Part shown: in pieces, positions 12,301 to 25,953 of the stretch
Layout: each line of letters begins with the position of its first letter
Numbering within the stretch: the first letter of the stretch is position 1
Source of the DNA: Aspidapion aeneum
Taxonomy: Eukaryota > Arthropoda > Insecta > Coleoptera > Brentidae
NCBI GenBank assembly: GCA_963576565.1
Contig: OY755048.1
Coordinates: 6,740,136-6,804,135 of the forward strand
Direction of reading: 5' to 3'
Length of the DNA: 64,000 bases
Made by a program: the position numbers and the translations under genes
Notes under the pieces: model-generated
What the model saw: the letters and a program-made list of their open reading frames with translations, nothing else
The model's database searches: none
Told to the model about the DNA's origin: nothing

Positions 12301-15300
12301 CATGCACTTTTCTTTTTGATGCAATTCGGACTTCAGTAGCGTTATTCTTCACACTAGGGAAAAACGATAAATCCCTTGATACTAATATAACAACTTTCAC
12401 CGAAAATAGTGCGACCTGTGTCAATAGAAATAAATTTTATCTTTTTACCCTAGTTTAAAGAATAGATACACAAAGCTTAAAATCCCTTACAGTTGCTGGA
12501 CATCTGCTAAAGTCATACCAAGCACAAGATGGCGGCTTAAAAAATGAAAAGCACGTCAATTTTGGAAAATTTACACCTTCTTCATTTGAAAACAAATTTT
12601 ATTTTGTTTGAATTATAGTAATTTTCTCTATAAAACGCAAAAAGCTGTGAAGTCAAATTTACATCGTTACACTAAAATTGCATGAAGGCCTCTAAGCGAC
12701 TAGAGTATTTTGTTTTAATTTAGTATATTATAAATATAATGTTTTTGTCTGAAAAAAAATGATTTCTTAAAGCATTGGCTTAGGTGATATACTAAAAAAA
12801 TTACACTAATTTTTTTCGTGTTGTTTTCGAAAACATATGTAGATATCGTAAAAAACTACAACGAGTTCGGGCAGGATTTTATTAATGATTTCCGCAATTA
12901 TAAACTTTTATTTCAAACAAACATCAGGCGTATAATTAAAATTAGGTATGCATCTTCAAGTTATACCGCATGTTAAATCCAACTAAAATAGCCGAAAAAA
13001 TAAACATTTTTCTAACAGCCACAAAAACATTTTTGCGAGATAATTCGATAAATGTTTATAAATGCTCTTAATATTACGCAGCATGAAAATGAAGCCAATG
13101 TATCAAAAATGTGAAATCAAAAGTTTGTTTTAAACACATTTTAAAAACGAAATTTATCAAGATATAGCTGGGCCTAGTAGCCTAAAATTATTGTAAACTG
13201 CAAAAAACACTATTAGTTAAGATTTGGAAAAATGCCCGTTCGGTAAGCTTCATATAGCAAAATTTAAAAATTCATATTTTAAAAACTTTACATTTTACAA
13301 ACAAAAGTACCGAGTTGGAGTATTTTCGGGCCATCTAGATGCCAAAAAATCACACCGTGTGGTGATTTGTGATTCCAAAAATACGGAGATGTAGTATTGC
13401 CCCAGCCAAAAAACATCCCAGCTTCGTAACATTTGTGTAACAATGAGACATGCAACGTTAAGCCAGAAGGTACAGTTACGGAAATTTATCGCTTAGCGTC
13501 GCTATATAGCGACGCTATATAGTCTATGGACAAATTTACCTAACAGGGGGTTTCGTGTGCAAGTCGTGCCAACTTTTTGCCGATAAGCCAAGTTTGTTAA
13601 GGGCACTCCATGGATCAGGTTTTGACTTGTTGTCATTCTGGTAAATGCGTCTTTTTAAAGATATGGCCCCCACCACTTTTTTTTTGCACGATACTTTTCA
13701 AAACGATGTATCTTTCTTAAAAATAGTAGTAGAGGGTAGCAAAAAATGGCAAATGAATCAGTAAACAGCCGCAATAAAATAACTTTCTATTATATTTTTT
13801 AAAATGTTGCTTCCTTTTTTTAGAAGAAATAAAATAACTGAATTTTTACTTTTTTTTTGTATGGCTAGTAAAGTTTAACGTACAGCAAAATTTGAAAAAA
13901 AAGTTTAAATAAAAGTTTTAGAATGAACATTTTTCTTTAATTTGGTGTATACAAGTCTTATATGAATGTATATTTTATATTTGTTTCAATAAAAAAACCA
14001 TTCGTTGTCACCAAAACGACTACCGAAGGTGTATTACCGTACGCAGAAAGCAGCGCGCGGCTTTACGCAGCTGAGGCGTCTAGTAAAACAGGTGATTTCT
14101 ATTATTATTCTTATCGTTGTTTGATGGACATTAGGGACCTATTGCAATAGTGCCAGGCACAAATTGTGCCGGGCACTATATTGACAGTTTCTCATTATAA
14201 GAACAGCTGTGTCCTTTCAAAATTAGGCCTTTGTGTATTATGCGAGCCGGATTTAATAGTGACGCCACTTTTATGGAAAATAAACGACGGCATTTATAAA
14301 TTCGACTTTGGTATGTCAATTTTGAAAGATCAACTTTCAGTTTGTAATGCGAAACTGTTAATATAGTGCCCGGCACAAATTGTGCCTGGCACTATTGCAA
14401 TAGGTCCCTATTATCAAACAACGTTGTTATTGTTTTTTAAGTGAATGTCAATCGACGAAAGTTTTACAATATAGTGCAGGTGCTAGAGATAGTTGAGTAT
14501 GCAAAATATGAGGACTGCAGTTTGACAATGGATCCTAGCTGAGAATAGGTCACAGACTAACGATTTGGATGTTGCCGGGCAAGTTTTTCGTCCAATTTTT
14601 TTGATCCCCCCCTCCTTATATAATCGTGTTCGGATTTCTAAAAATGTATCTAAGTTGACGCCCTAAAGACACAATGACATAGAAATGAATCAAAAATGTG
14701 TAAATTCTAATTTAAAAATAAAATGTATTAGTTTTTTAAATTTTACCCCCCAGACTCCCCAAGTCCTAAACTAAGCTTAGACTTGTAGACCATAAAATTT
14801 CCTTTTTAACATTCAATAAGTCAGTGGGGTACGACATATGACAAACTCTTCAGCGGCGTCCGTTTATTGAGGTAAAAAGAAACATGTTTATTACAGGTTT
14901 TACCCGATTTTCTTAAAAACAGAGCTGTATGTCAAAAAATATAATACACACTTTGTTATAGACAATAAAATTGCCTTTTAAATGATGTATAATAAGACAA
15001 TGGTAGTTTTATCTATAACAATTTAGGGGCGTCCGTAAATAAAAACAATTTTTAAAAATCACTAAATTTATTAATTTATCACTAAGTTTCATCCAATTTT
15101 CTCAAAAATTAAGCTGTTTGGAAAAAAAAAATATTCGCCGTTTATTGTAGAAAATAAAATTTCCTTTTTAAAAATGTATTAATCAGTGGGGTCCGACTAA
15201 TGATAAACTCTCCAGCGGCGTCCGTTTATTAAGAAAATATAAAAAAATTAAAGAAACCACATAGGTTTTACCCGATTATCTGAAAAACCAAGCTCTCTAT

Positions 15301-18300
15301 CAAAAATTGTGACCCATAGTCGATCGTAGACAATAAAATTTCCTTTTAAACGTGTTTAATAATGTAAGATTTATCTTCAGAATAAAACTTCACAGGCCTG
15401 TGCAACTTAAATCAATTTTTACAAATCACCAAACAAATTAATTCTGTTACAAGATTTTTCCAATTTTATCAGAAACTAAGCTTAATTGACAAAAATGTGT
15501 TTTACTTTATTGTAGGAAATAAAATTTTCTTTTTAACAATGTGTAAGTCAGTGGCGTTTAATTAATGACAAACCCTTCAGCGACGTCCGTATATGGGGGT
15601 CAATTAAAAAATAAAATAAATAAAATCATTTTTGTCACTTGTTTCACTCGATTTTTTTTTCGAATATTAAAAAAAGTACATTTTTTAAAAAGTATTTTTT
15701 TAATACATTTCAAGTCAAGTAATTTAAGCTTTGTTGTAATAAAATCGGATAAAAAATAAAAAAGATACAATTTGTTTTTAAATATGCTTTTCCGCCATAT
15801 TGAATCCGCCATATTTAAAAAAAAGCGCGATTATAACAAAGACAATATCAAAACCTGATCTGCTAGGTATGTTAAACAAATTTAAGTAACTTTCAAAAAG
15901 TTCTTATGGTTTTCATTAAAAGCATAATTTTTAAATATACCCCCCCCCCCAATTTTTTCCAGTTATTTGGACATAACTTAAAAACTAATTAACGCATTGG
16001 AACATTTGAACCAGATTTGAATAAAGAATCAAAATAGCTATCTTTTTTATATAAACTTTTTTTTTATCTCCCATAGTTTTATAAATAAAATAAAAAAAAT
16101 ATAAAAAAAAATTACCTTTTTTTTACTTTTTTAATTTTTTTGACAAATACAAAAAGTAAATATTTTCTGACCAATACATTTTTAAGTACATTACAAAGCA
16201 AGTATTTTAAACTTTGTTCCATGAAAATCGGATAAGAAATAAAAAAGTTACAATTTTTTTAAAGATACGCCTTTCTGCCATTTTGAATCCGCCATATCTT
16301 TCAAAAAACGCTTTTACCAGAATGACAACAAGTCAAAACCTGATATATTAGATGCTCTTAACAAAGTTAGCTTATCAGCAGAAAGTTGGCACGACTTGCA
16401 CACTAAACTTGATTTGTCCATAGACTAATATGGCAACGTTCCGGTGCTCAGAAACCATTGTCGCAATGTAACAATGTTGTTTAATATTCCATATAAGTGG
16501 CGGAAACTGTCTCGTTCCAAAGTAAGTTTTAGTTCCTTTAAGGTGGATTATTATTTAATTAAAATGGACGTTATCGTTCCCTCTGAGGCTGTTAAGGCCA
16601 TCTAGATATGAAAAAAAGGAACAATAATTTGAGATTCCGAAAAACCTTAGGGTTGGTACTGTATGTTTCATATATTTCAACTTTGAAAATTCACATTTCA
16701 AAAATTATAAATTTAAAAAACAAAGCTTCCTTGTTGTAATTATTATCAGAACATTAAAATGTGAAGAGAGAAAAATAATTACTCAATTCACTTATAGTTT
16801 GATAAAAATTACGACGTTGGCCGATTATCTATGATAAACTCCCATTAAAAATGACTAATAAAAATTTAGTACAAATTTGTTACCCAGTGGCGTATATAAG
16901 GGATGGACCGGCCGCCCCCCCCCCGAAACGAAGATTTTTTAAAATATTTTCTACATATTTCATGAATACAAACATAAAATGGCATAAAATACGGCCTCAT
17001 GGGCTCTCGGGCCCCCCTAAAACTGTCTCGGGCCCACCCCAGAACTTTTTTCTAAATACGCCACTGATGGCACCGGCCTTCTATAATTTAAAACTCACTT
17101 AGATTGATCAGGAGCGCTAATATCACACGAATGTTGCTCGGGCACTGTCGTCCATTCCCTGGCCAATTTGACCATTGCATGGGCGTCCATAAGACCATAA
17201 CCAAAACTGTGCGACACATTCCTCCCCACTCCATTCACCTGCCAATCGGTAGCCTTAAGGTGCTGAGGTCTCGCCGTCCTCACCACGATGTGTTGCATAT
17301 CCCTCCAAGTAAGCTTGGGGTTCGCTTCTAGGGCCAGGGCGCAAATACCGGCTGCCAGAGGTGCTGATGCGCTTGTACCTAAAAAGATAGATTCCAGAAT
17401 ATACAGACTTCAAAAGTTACTCCAACTATATAGCGTCGAGCTACGTCCTTGGATTGGCATTTCCTGATGGACCTGGTTTCTGGGCTGAACTATTCACGTC
17501 TGTATGCTAGTATTAATTTAAAGTGAAAGTAGAGGAAATTTTCCTCCCAAAAAAAATAACACAAGAGTCATAAAAAACGTTTTGTTCATACCTGTGTGAC
17601 TGCTCGTACAAGAATGCCTCAAATCAGTGGTGACGACCTGTTTTTCGTGAACGTTTCCACTGCTATAGGTCGACGCCAACGTTGAACTACAAGCCTCACT
17701 ATACCAAGGTACATTGCCGTTCTCGGTGGCACTGGAAATCGACAAACTGTAGATGGAGTTGGTGTAGCCGTCGCAATTGCAGTTGTCGTGATCTCTACCT
17801 CCATTTCCAGACGCCCAAATGAAGATTGAGCCTTTTCCATCTCTACCCTAAAAACAATATACATTTCATATACCCTGATGGTTATATACAATCCAAAATA
17901 AAGACGAGGAGTAACATAACCGTATCATAAGACATCTGCTGTGTGAATGCCACGGACCTGACTGGACGAAATGTAATGCTCTGGGTCTAGCATCACAATG
18001 GCTTGGAAGCTGACTGTTTTAAATATTCTGGAAGTTTGTCTGAGAGAAGAGAATAGAAGCTCTCCTCCCCTCTCGGCTTACCTTGGTAACTCCTTCAACA
18101 AATGCTCTTGATGCCAGTTCACCAGGCCCATCAACAGTTTTTCCATCATCGTCTGGGCCCCATGAAGCACTGTAGATGTGGATATGCTGCGGATTTAAGC
18201 TTAAAGATCGTGCTTCTACTGCGTCGGTTACGTCACCGTCAAGCATGCGCACGCCACCCACTTGCGCACCGTGTGCAATACCTGCAATAATACCAATTGT

Positions 18301-21300
18301 TTTAGAAGATAATTTAAACCATTTTCTTTTGAGCTTAATTGCCTCAGTTGTCAAAATGGGTACTATAAATGACTTATTTACAGAATTTGGATTTTTCTAT
18401 TTTATTGACATGCAGCAAAAACAGCTATAGCTATAAGAGCGGGTGACATACCTAACGCGCAAACTGAATTATTGCTTTGCGCAGCTACTTCTCCGGCGCA
18501 CCTGGTGCCATGCCTGTTGGAATCTATCATGTCGTAACGAGGGCTGGGATCAGGATCTTGGTTGTTTACGTCATAGGAGGCGTATGGGTCCTGTGAAAAA
18601 TAAGTTAAATTTTTCATAGTCTGGGTAGTCTAGTGCATTAACGTGCTAATCACAATTGCCTTGATAATCAGATTTTGTTATTTTGTTATTTAAAGAACAA
18701 TCTGGGATATGATAAAATAAGATTTTAAAAGGTTTTTAAACATTATATTGCAAACAATCAGTTAAAATAATAATTAGTTGATTGAAAATTGATTTTGTAA
18801 AAACGATTATGTCAAACTCGCGAAATTCTAAGAAGGGTATATAGTTGAAGCTGACTTGTCAACAGAACCGTGTAATTATAGGAACATTGTAAACTGAAAC
18901 TCGATCTGCAACGTAGCAATAACTAAATGTTCCCCACTCCAGATTTACTGGTAAACGAAACTATCGGGAAGCGTTTTCAATTAATTTTGCTGCGATGCTT
19001 TGCTCAAAGGGGATCTATCTCGCGAATTTATAAGCTTTCTATTTGTCTTTGTTACCTTAGAATCATTTAGGCACTGTCATTAGACAACAAGGGCGTCTAT
19101 AACAAAAGGACCCTTTGATGGCACCCTTTTAAAAAAATTAACAAGATATATTATAAAACATATACAGGTATCATGAACGCATTAAGTAACTTTTTTACAT
19201 ATGTACTTAAAAGCAAATATAAATAAAGAAAACTTACAGAGGAAATAAACCAGATAATAATCAACGGAAACCAAGTCTCCCCGGTAACATTCCTCCAGAA
19301 TTACTTAAACACGGCACAGACAAGCTATATAGGCAATTAACTAGCCTCTCCCAGAGATGCATTAATGGAGAAAGTTTGCCAGAAGAATGGAAAACGTCGT
19401 ACAGAATAAGGAAAATAGAGACGTATGTGATAATTATAGAGAAATCGCTATGCTTAGTACTATTTTAAGAATCTTTGGTAAGCTAGTGAAAAAGAGAATT
19501 GAAGACGAATACTGTGATATTGAGGCCGAAGAACAAGCTGGATTTAGAGCTGCTAGATCCACTGTGATCACCTATTCACAATAACACAGATAATTGAGCA
19601 AAATACACCAATCAAGAAATACACCTCGTCTACGTGGATCTCAAGAAAGCGTACGACAGTGTACGACAGTGTATGCCAGCTAAAACTTTGGGAGGTTCTC
19701 GAAAAAACGGACATCAACATAACATTAATAAAGGCTGTTCAATAACTCTATAAAGACAACACAAGCAAAATAAAGAAAGAGCAGACATTATAAAAGGTAT
19801 TTAACATCAACAAGGGTCTTAAGCAGAGTTGTTGCTTGTCACCAACATTATTTAAAATCTATTTAGAGCAAGCCCTGAAAACAGAGATAGTGCGAACACA
19901 TGGGAATACCACTAAACGATTATGTACTGTATACCCTCTGCTTCGCTGATGATCAAATAGTCCTGGCTCAAGATTACGACGATTTAGAATAGATAGTCGC
20001 TGAAAAGGCAAAGAGGCGAATGCGACATTTTTTTCGTATTGGAGTTATGTCCAGTTATGTAAGATTTATTGATATCTATGAATTGACAAATAGGCGAACG
20101 TCTGTTTGACGTATACAGCAATATCGTCTGCAGGCGAACGCAACATTATTTATATTCTGAGATCAGGCAAAGGGGCGAACATACACAAAATGGAGTTTCG
20201 CCTATATTGTCGCTTTCGCCCCTTTGTTTTTTCAGCGACGATGTGACACTTAAGCATAAAAAACACAAAATGTACGGTATACATTAATTTTCAGCCGATA
20301 AACGAAAGATTATTCAGTTAATGTAAAAAAACATGAATACAATGAAAACTTCATTGATTCAATAAATTTTTATATTAAATCAATGTATTTTGTTCATCGG
20401 CTGTAAATCAATGAACAAATCCATTGATATTACATACCTTTTTCGTTCTGTGAGTTAATTGAAAAATACGATAAGTGGGGGCTGCAGGTAAATCTACAGA
20501 AAACGGAATTTATGTGCATTGGTTGGGAGCAACAGGACCTTATCCTGGAACAACATCAGATAAAACAATGCAAATAGTACAAATATCTGGAAATGCACAC
20601 TAATGACGGTAGTTTAGATGACGAAATCAAACACAGAAATAACCAAGGAAGGCAAGCAATTTAGACAACTCAAGAATATTGTCTGGGTTGAGGCTGTATC
20701 AAAACAAAATAAACATAGAATTTACAACAGCATAGTGAAATTGTCATCAGTTATGGTAGTAAAGTATGGCCCCTGGAAAGAAAAAGCTCGCAAATCTCTT
20801 GAAGCCACTGAAATGGAATACTGGAGACGCGCTGCCGGAAAATCAAAACTGGAGAGATTGAGAAATGAGAGAATTCGAGAAATTATGGATGTTAAACACA
20901 AAATAATAGAATCCCAAAGAATATACTAAATTGGACACCACAGGAAAGAAGAAAGGGAGGAAGACCCAGACTGAGTTGGAGAAAAGGAATAGACAGAGAC
21001 ATCAGAGAGAGAGGTGTGGATGAGAATCTCTGGACCAACCAAGACAAATGAAGACTGGAAATCAGAAGACGGCGGAGAACGTTATAGACCGATTTATATA
21101 TATATGACAAAGTCTTTTACACTCATCAAAAACTGCTCAAGTCAAACAAAAAATTTATATTACAATAATTAGTCCGGTAGTGACATATGGGTGCGAATCA
21201 TGGACACTTACAAAAGCGAATGAGAAACAACTAAAAATATTTGAAAGAAAAATTCTTCGTAAGATCTTTGGACCAGCGCAAATAGAGGATGGTTATTGGC

Positions 21301-23357
21301 GGACACGGATAAATTATGAGATTCTTTAAAAGTAGAAGATTAGCGTGGTCTGGATATGTACATAAAATGAATGAGACGAGAAATTCAAAAAAAATAATGA
21401 ACAGGAGACATGCAGAAAGGAGAGTAAGAGGGAGACCACGAAAAAGATCAATAGACGATGTCGAAGATGAGAAGAATATGGTAATAAGAACGTGGCGAAG
21501 AGTCGTACCACAGAGGGTAGGTTGAAGAAGTAAAAGTAACTTTTTTGACCCATCAGATTCAACAATTTGTTTTATTCTTACAAATGTATTAAAACTTCTG
21601 TCTTGGGCGGCACATAATTTCGTCAATTATTTTCTAGTTTCACAAAATTCATAACCAACGTAGTTAGTTTTTAAAAACTTACGTAATTAGTTTTTAAATC
21701 AGGATGATCAATTTCCAACCCATCATCCAATATAGTAACAACTGCACCCTTTCCGGTGACTCCTTCCAGCCATGCAGGAATGACATTCATGTCCAAACCT
21801 TCACCTCGATTCTAAAAGGAAACAAAAAAGTTGTTGTAACTAATCCACTTCTTCCAATGGTATTTTAAAACTTGATTTTCTTCTTAATTTATTGTTTTTT
21901 TTTTGGAAACAGGTTTGATTTTCTTGGATATCAACTTGACTTTCACTTTCGATTATCATGGACACCTACTAACTAGGTATTCGTAGAAATCCGAGTACCT
22001 ATGGGTGTTGTTTTGGGAGTTCCAGAAATAGTACGCAGAAAATGCAATAGATGGCTTTTTCTGACATAATTCTATTTATACAAGCCATTTATATAATTTT
22101 TTTTACCTCATTGTTTTGAAATTTGCAATCGTTTGTGTTCGAGAATAACTCTTTGCTAGTGATGTGCAACGATTACTTTTTGAAGTATCGAGTAGAAACT
22201 GATACTTCCTATTCGAGTATCAGATATGTATTCGGTACTAAGTAATCATTATATTATCGGTAAATCCAATAAATAATGAGATTTTCTATGTTGTCAATCG
22301 TATACGTATACGCAATAGTTCATTTAATAATTTAAGTAAATAAATATCGGTCCAAATGATTACAAGTACTCCAAACTCGTTACTCATACGGCCGATGCCG
22401 ATACGATTGATACGAAAGTAACACTTCGGCTTCGGTCCCATTCGGGATCCGAGTAACGAGTATTTGGCGTCGAAGGATTCGATAACTTCGAATCCGCCCA
22501 TGTATCAGACATTAAAGTATCGAGTAGATAGTATCTGCACACCACTACTCGTTGCCCATGCGGATGAATATAGTATTTTTTAAATATTGTAAATCTGTAA
22601 ATAGTTTTTTGCTGTAAATAGTAAGTACATAATAGACACTATTTTGGACGCACTACTTGCCTACTGCACAGCTAACATTTTTAGGGGGTCATTCCACCTG
22701 AGCCCCCGTGTTTTTAAAAGAAAAAATAAAGCCTCAGTATCAAGAAGACTTGTTTTTAATTTTCAATTTTTCAAGATCTCTAAATAACACAAAAAAATAA
22801 CGCAACCGCAAGAAACCCCACCTACCTAAAATATATTTTATGGTGTTTTTTTCCTTGGGTTTTCGTTAACTTTTTCCCGTCTATTAATTTTGGTTAAGCT
22901 GCGGATCTCAATTTTTTTCGGAATCTACTAGATAATAAAACTAGCTAAATGGGGAAACTTTTTAATAAAAGAACGAGATAATCCTTTGGTGCATAATATA
23001 GGAGAAAAGTTTTTTGACAGATGCCAGATTAACTGAAGGAACTTAGAAACCATTGGCGTCCACAACGGAATAAAATACAAATTAGGCAATTCTTAAAAAT
23101 TATATGACAATAATGACACTATCAACAAAACAAAAGTTTTTTTAGAATTACCACGTTGGCCGTTTATTAAGCTGTGGGTCTTAATTTTAGCTCACACATA
23201 TACTATACTATAGTAGTGTGAGCTATGGTGATCCTAATTTTTTCGAGAAAAAAAAAGTTGCTCCGATTTAAAAAAATTTTATATATCTTTGCGTTTCAGA
23301 TGATTTTGAAACTTTTTTGTTGCGCCGTCTGTCTGTCTGTCTGTCGGTCTGTCTGTA

Positions 23358-23388
<31 letters not shown>

Positions 23389-24716
23389 ATGTCTGTAACG
23401 ACCAACGCGCATAACTCAAAAACCGCTTGGCCGATTTTAATGAAATTTGGTACCTAGGCTGGGTCTTGGGTCGAGATGGTTCCATTTAAAAATGAACAAA
23501 ATCCACCGAACAGAAACCAAATAAAAGGGTGGGGGTAGATTTCAAAAATTAGAGTTTATGTGAAAATATGGCGTGTGTGATATCAAACGAAAGGTAATTG
23601 AGTCTGCAGTTAAACAAAATACATTTTAACTTATTTAAAAAAAAAGGGTGGGGGTATATTTTAAAAGTTAGAGTTTAAGTGAAAATATGGCGTGTGTGAT
23701 ATCAAACAAAAGGTAATTGAGTCCGGAGTTTAATAAAATACATTTTAGTTTTTTGTTTTTTTTAAGGGTGGGGGTAGATTTCAAAAATTTGAGTTTAAGT
23801 CAAAACATGGCTTGTGTGTTATCAAACAAAAGGTAATTTAGTCTGGAGTTAAATAAAATATATTTCAGTTTTTAGTTATATTAGCTCACACGTACACTAT
23901 AACTATAGTACCTAGTGTGAGCTTAGGGGCCCATATATTGGCAGAGTATTTTATTAAATGGTGGAAGGAAGGGTAAGTGAGTCATAGGGTGTCACTAAGA
24001 ATAAATCATACAGCAAGCACCATAGATAGTAATAGCACCAAGGTAACCACCAGGCCTGTCGTAAGAGGCGACTAAAGAGGCCTCGACCCATGGGTAAATG
24101 GGTAGTCTCGTAACGGACCAGCTTTGACCAGTATGTGAACAAAAAAAAAATTAAAACTGGTAACCTTTTGGATCACATCAGATAACCTCTATGGTAAAGG
24201 GGATGTGTTAATATATGTTGATTTTCTTAATGGATTTGGTGACCTGGCCATTCAGGAAATGACCACATAGGACAGGGTATATGGAGTGCCTATTTGGAGC
24301 TAGCAGCTAGTGCGGGCACATGGTGGCTCTCTGTACCCTGTTGATTATGTCAAAAGGTTTATGAATAATTTGAAGTCTACTTGGTTCTATTTACTAGATA
24401 GTATTTGAATGATAATCTCAGTCGAACACAGTAGGTATGTGGTGCACAACGGGCCCAGAAAGGCGTTCCTAGGTGCCATGTTAGATCCTTTAATGGTGCT
24501 AACCGCCACTACCGTACATTCATAGCTTCATTCAAGCATCATAGATGACAACTCACAACAGAAATAAGTAAATATTTTAGCTCACACATATACTATACTA
24601 TAGTAGTGTGAGCTATGGTGATCCTAATTTTTTCGAGAAAAAAAAAGTTGCTCCGATTTCAAAAATTTTTATATATCTTTGCGTTTCAGATGATTTTGAA
24701 ACTTTTTTGTTGCGCC

Positions 24717-24758
<42 letters not shown>

Positions 24759-24759
24759 A

Positions 24760-24818
<59 letters not shown>

Positions 24819-25871
24819 GTGTCTGTATGTCTGTCTGTAACGACCAACGCGCATAACTCAAAAACGGCTTGCCCGATTTTAATGAAATTTGGTACCCAGG
24901 CTGGGTTTTGGGTCGAGATGGTCCCATTTAAAAATGAACAAAATCCACGGAACACAAGCCAAATAAAAGGGTGGGGGTAGATTTCAAAAATTAGAGTTTA
25001 TGAAAAAATATGGCGTGTGTCATATCAAACGAAAGGTAATTGAGTCTGGAGTTAAACAAAACACATTTTAGTTTATTTAAAAAAAAAGGGGGGGGGGGTA
25101 AATTTCAAAAATTAGTGTTTAAGCGGAAATATGGCGTGTGTGATATCAAACGAAAGGTAATTGAGTCTGGAGTTAAACAAAATACATTTTAGTTTTAAAA
25201 AAAAGGGTGGGGGTAGATTTGAAAAATTAGAGTTTAAGTCAAAACATGGCTTGTGTGGTATCAAACGAAAGGTAATTGAGTCTGGAGTTCAATAAAACAT
25301 ACTTCAGTTTTTAGTTATATTAGCTTTCACGTAGATACACTATAACTATAGTACCCAGTGTGAGCTTAGGTGCCCATAGATTGGCAGAGTATTTTTTTCA
25401 ACGACGAAAATGGTGGGCATACCATTGAGATCCATGAGCTGGAAACTATGGACGTCAGTGGATCACATCAATATGCGTTTAATTCCATAAGACAAATGGT
25501 CAAACTGGTCACGACAATTTTTACATGTGCATGATATATGGTGCCTGCATGTATAGATAACGAACCGACTGATAATAGTTATGGTTTTGATAATTGTTGA
25601 CCTTGATCTTGATCAAGATTTGCGCAGTTTCTTGCACTTTCCTTTGCTTCATGTCAAACAGGCATACGTGGGGGCAAATGAGCCATTTGACTTTTTTTAA
25701 ATCACTCTATTTACCTTATACCTTTTAATTTTTAGCTCACACATATACTATACCATAGTAGTGTGAGCTATGGTGATCCTAATTTTTTCGAGAAAAAAAA
25801 AGTTGCTCCGATTTCAAAAATTTTTATATATCTTTGCGTTTCAGATGATTTTGAAACTTTTTTGTTGCGCC

Positions 25872-25913
<42 letters not shown>

Positions 25914-25914
25914 A

Positions 25915-25953
<39 letters not shown>

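Larger units (their letters stand above)
13520..16427. mobile_element. 2.9-kb element with long terminal inverted repeats
   Basis: TAGTCTATGGACAAAT at 13520-13535 is repeated exactly inverted at 16412-16427, and the arms continue for about 150 bp with shared blocks (GTGCAAGTCGTGCCAACTTT, TTTTGACTTGTTGTCATTCT, AAAGATATGG). Inside are tandem units of about 180 bp (ACCCGATTTTCT, CAATAAAATTTCCTTTTTAA, CAGCGGCGTCCGTTTATT) at 14740-15600 and a direct repeat of about 490 bp period (15640-15900 and 16130-16390). No transposase is visible. It resembles a foldback with satellite-like interior. Confidence 0.65.
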
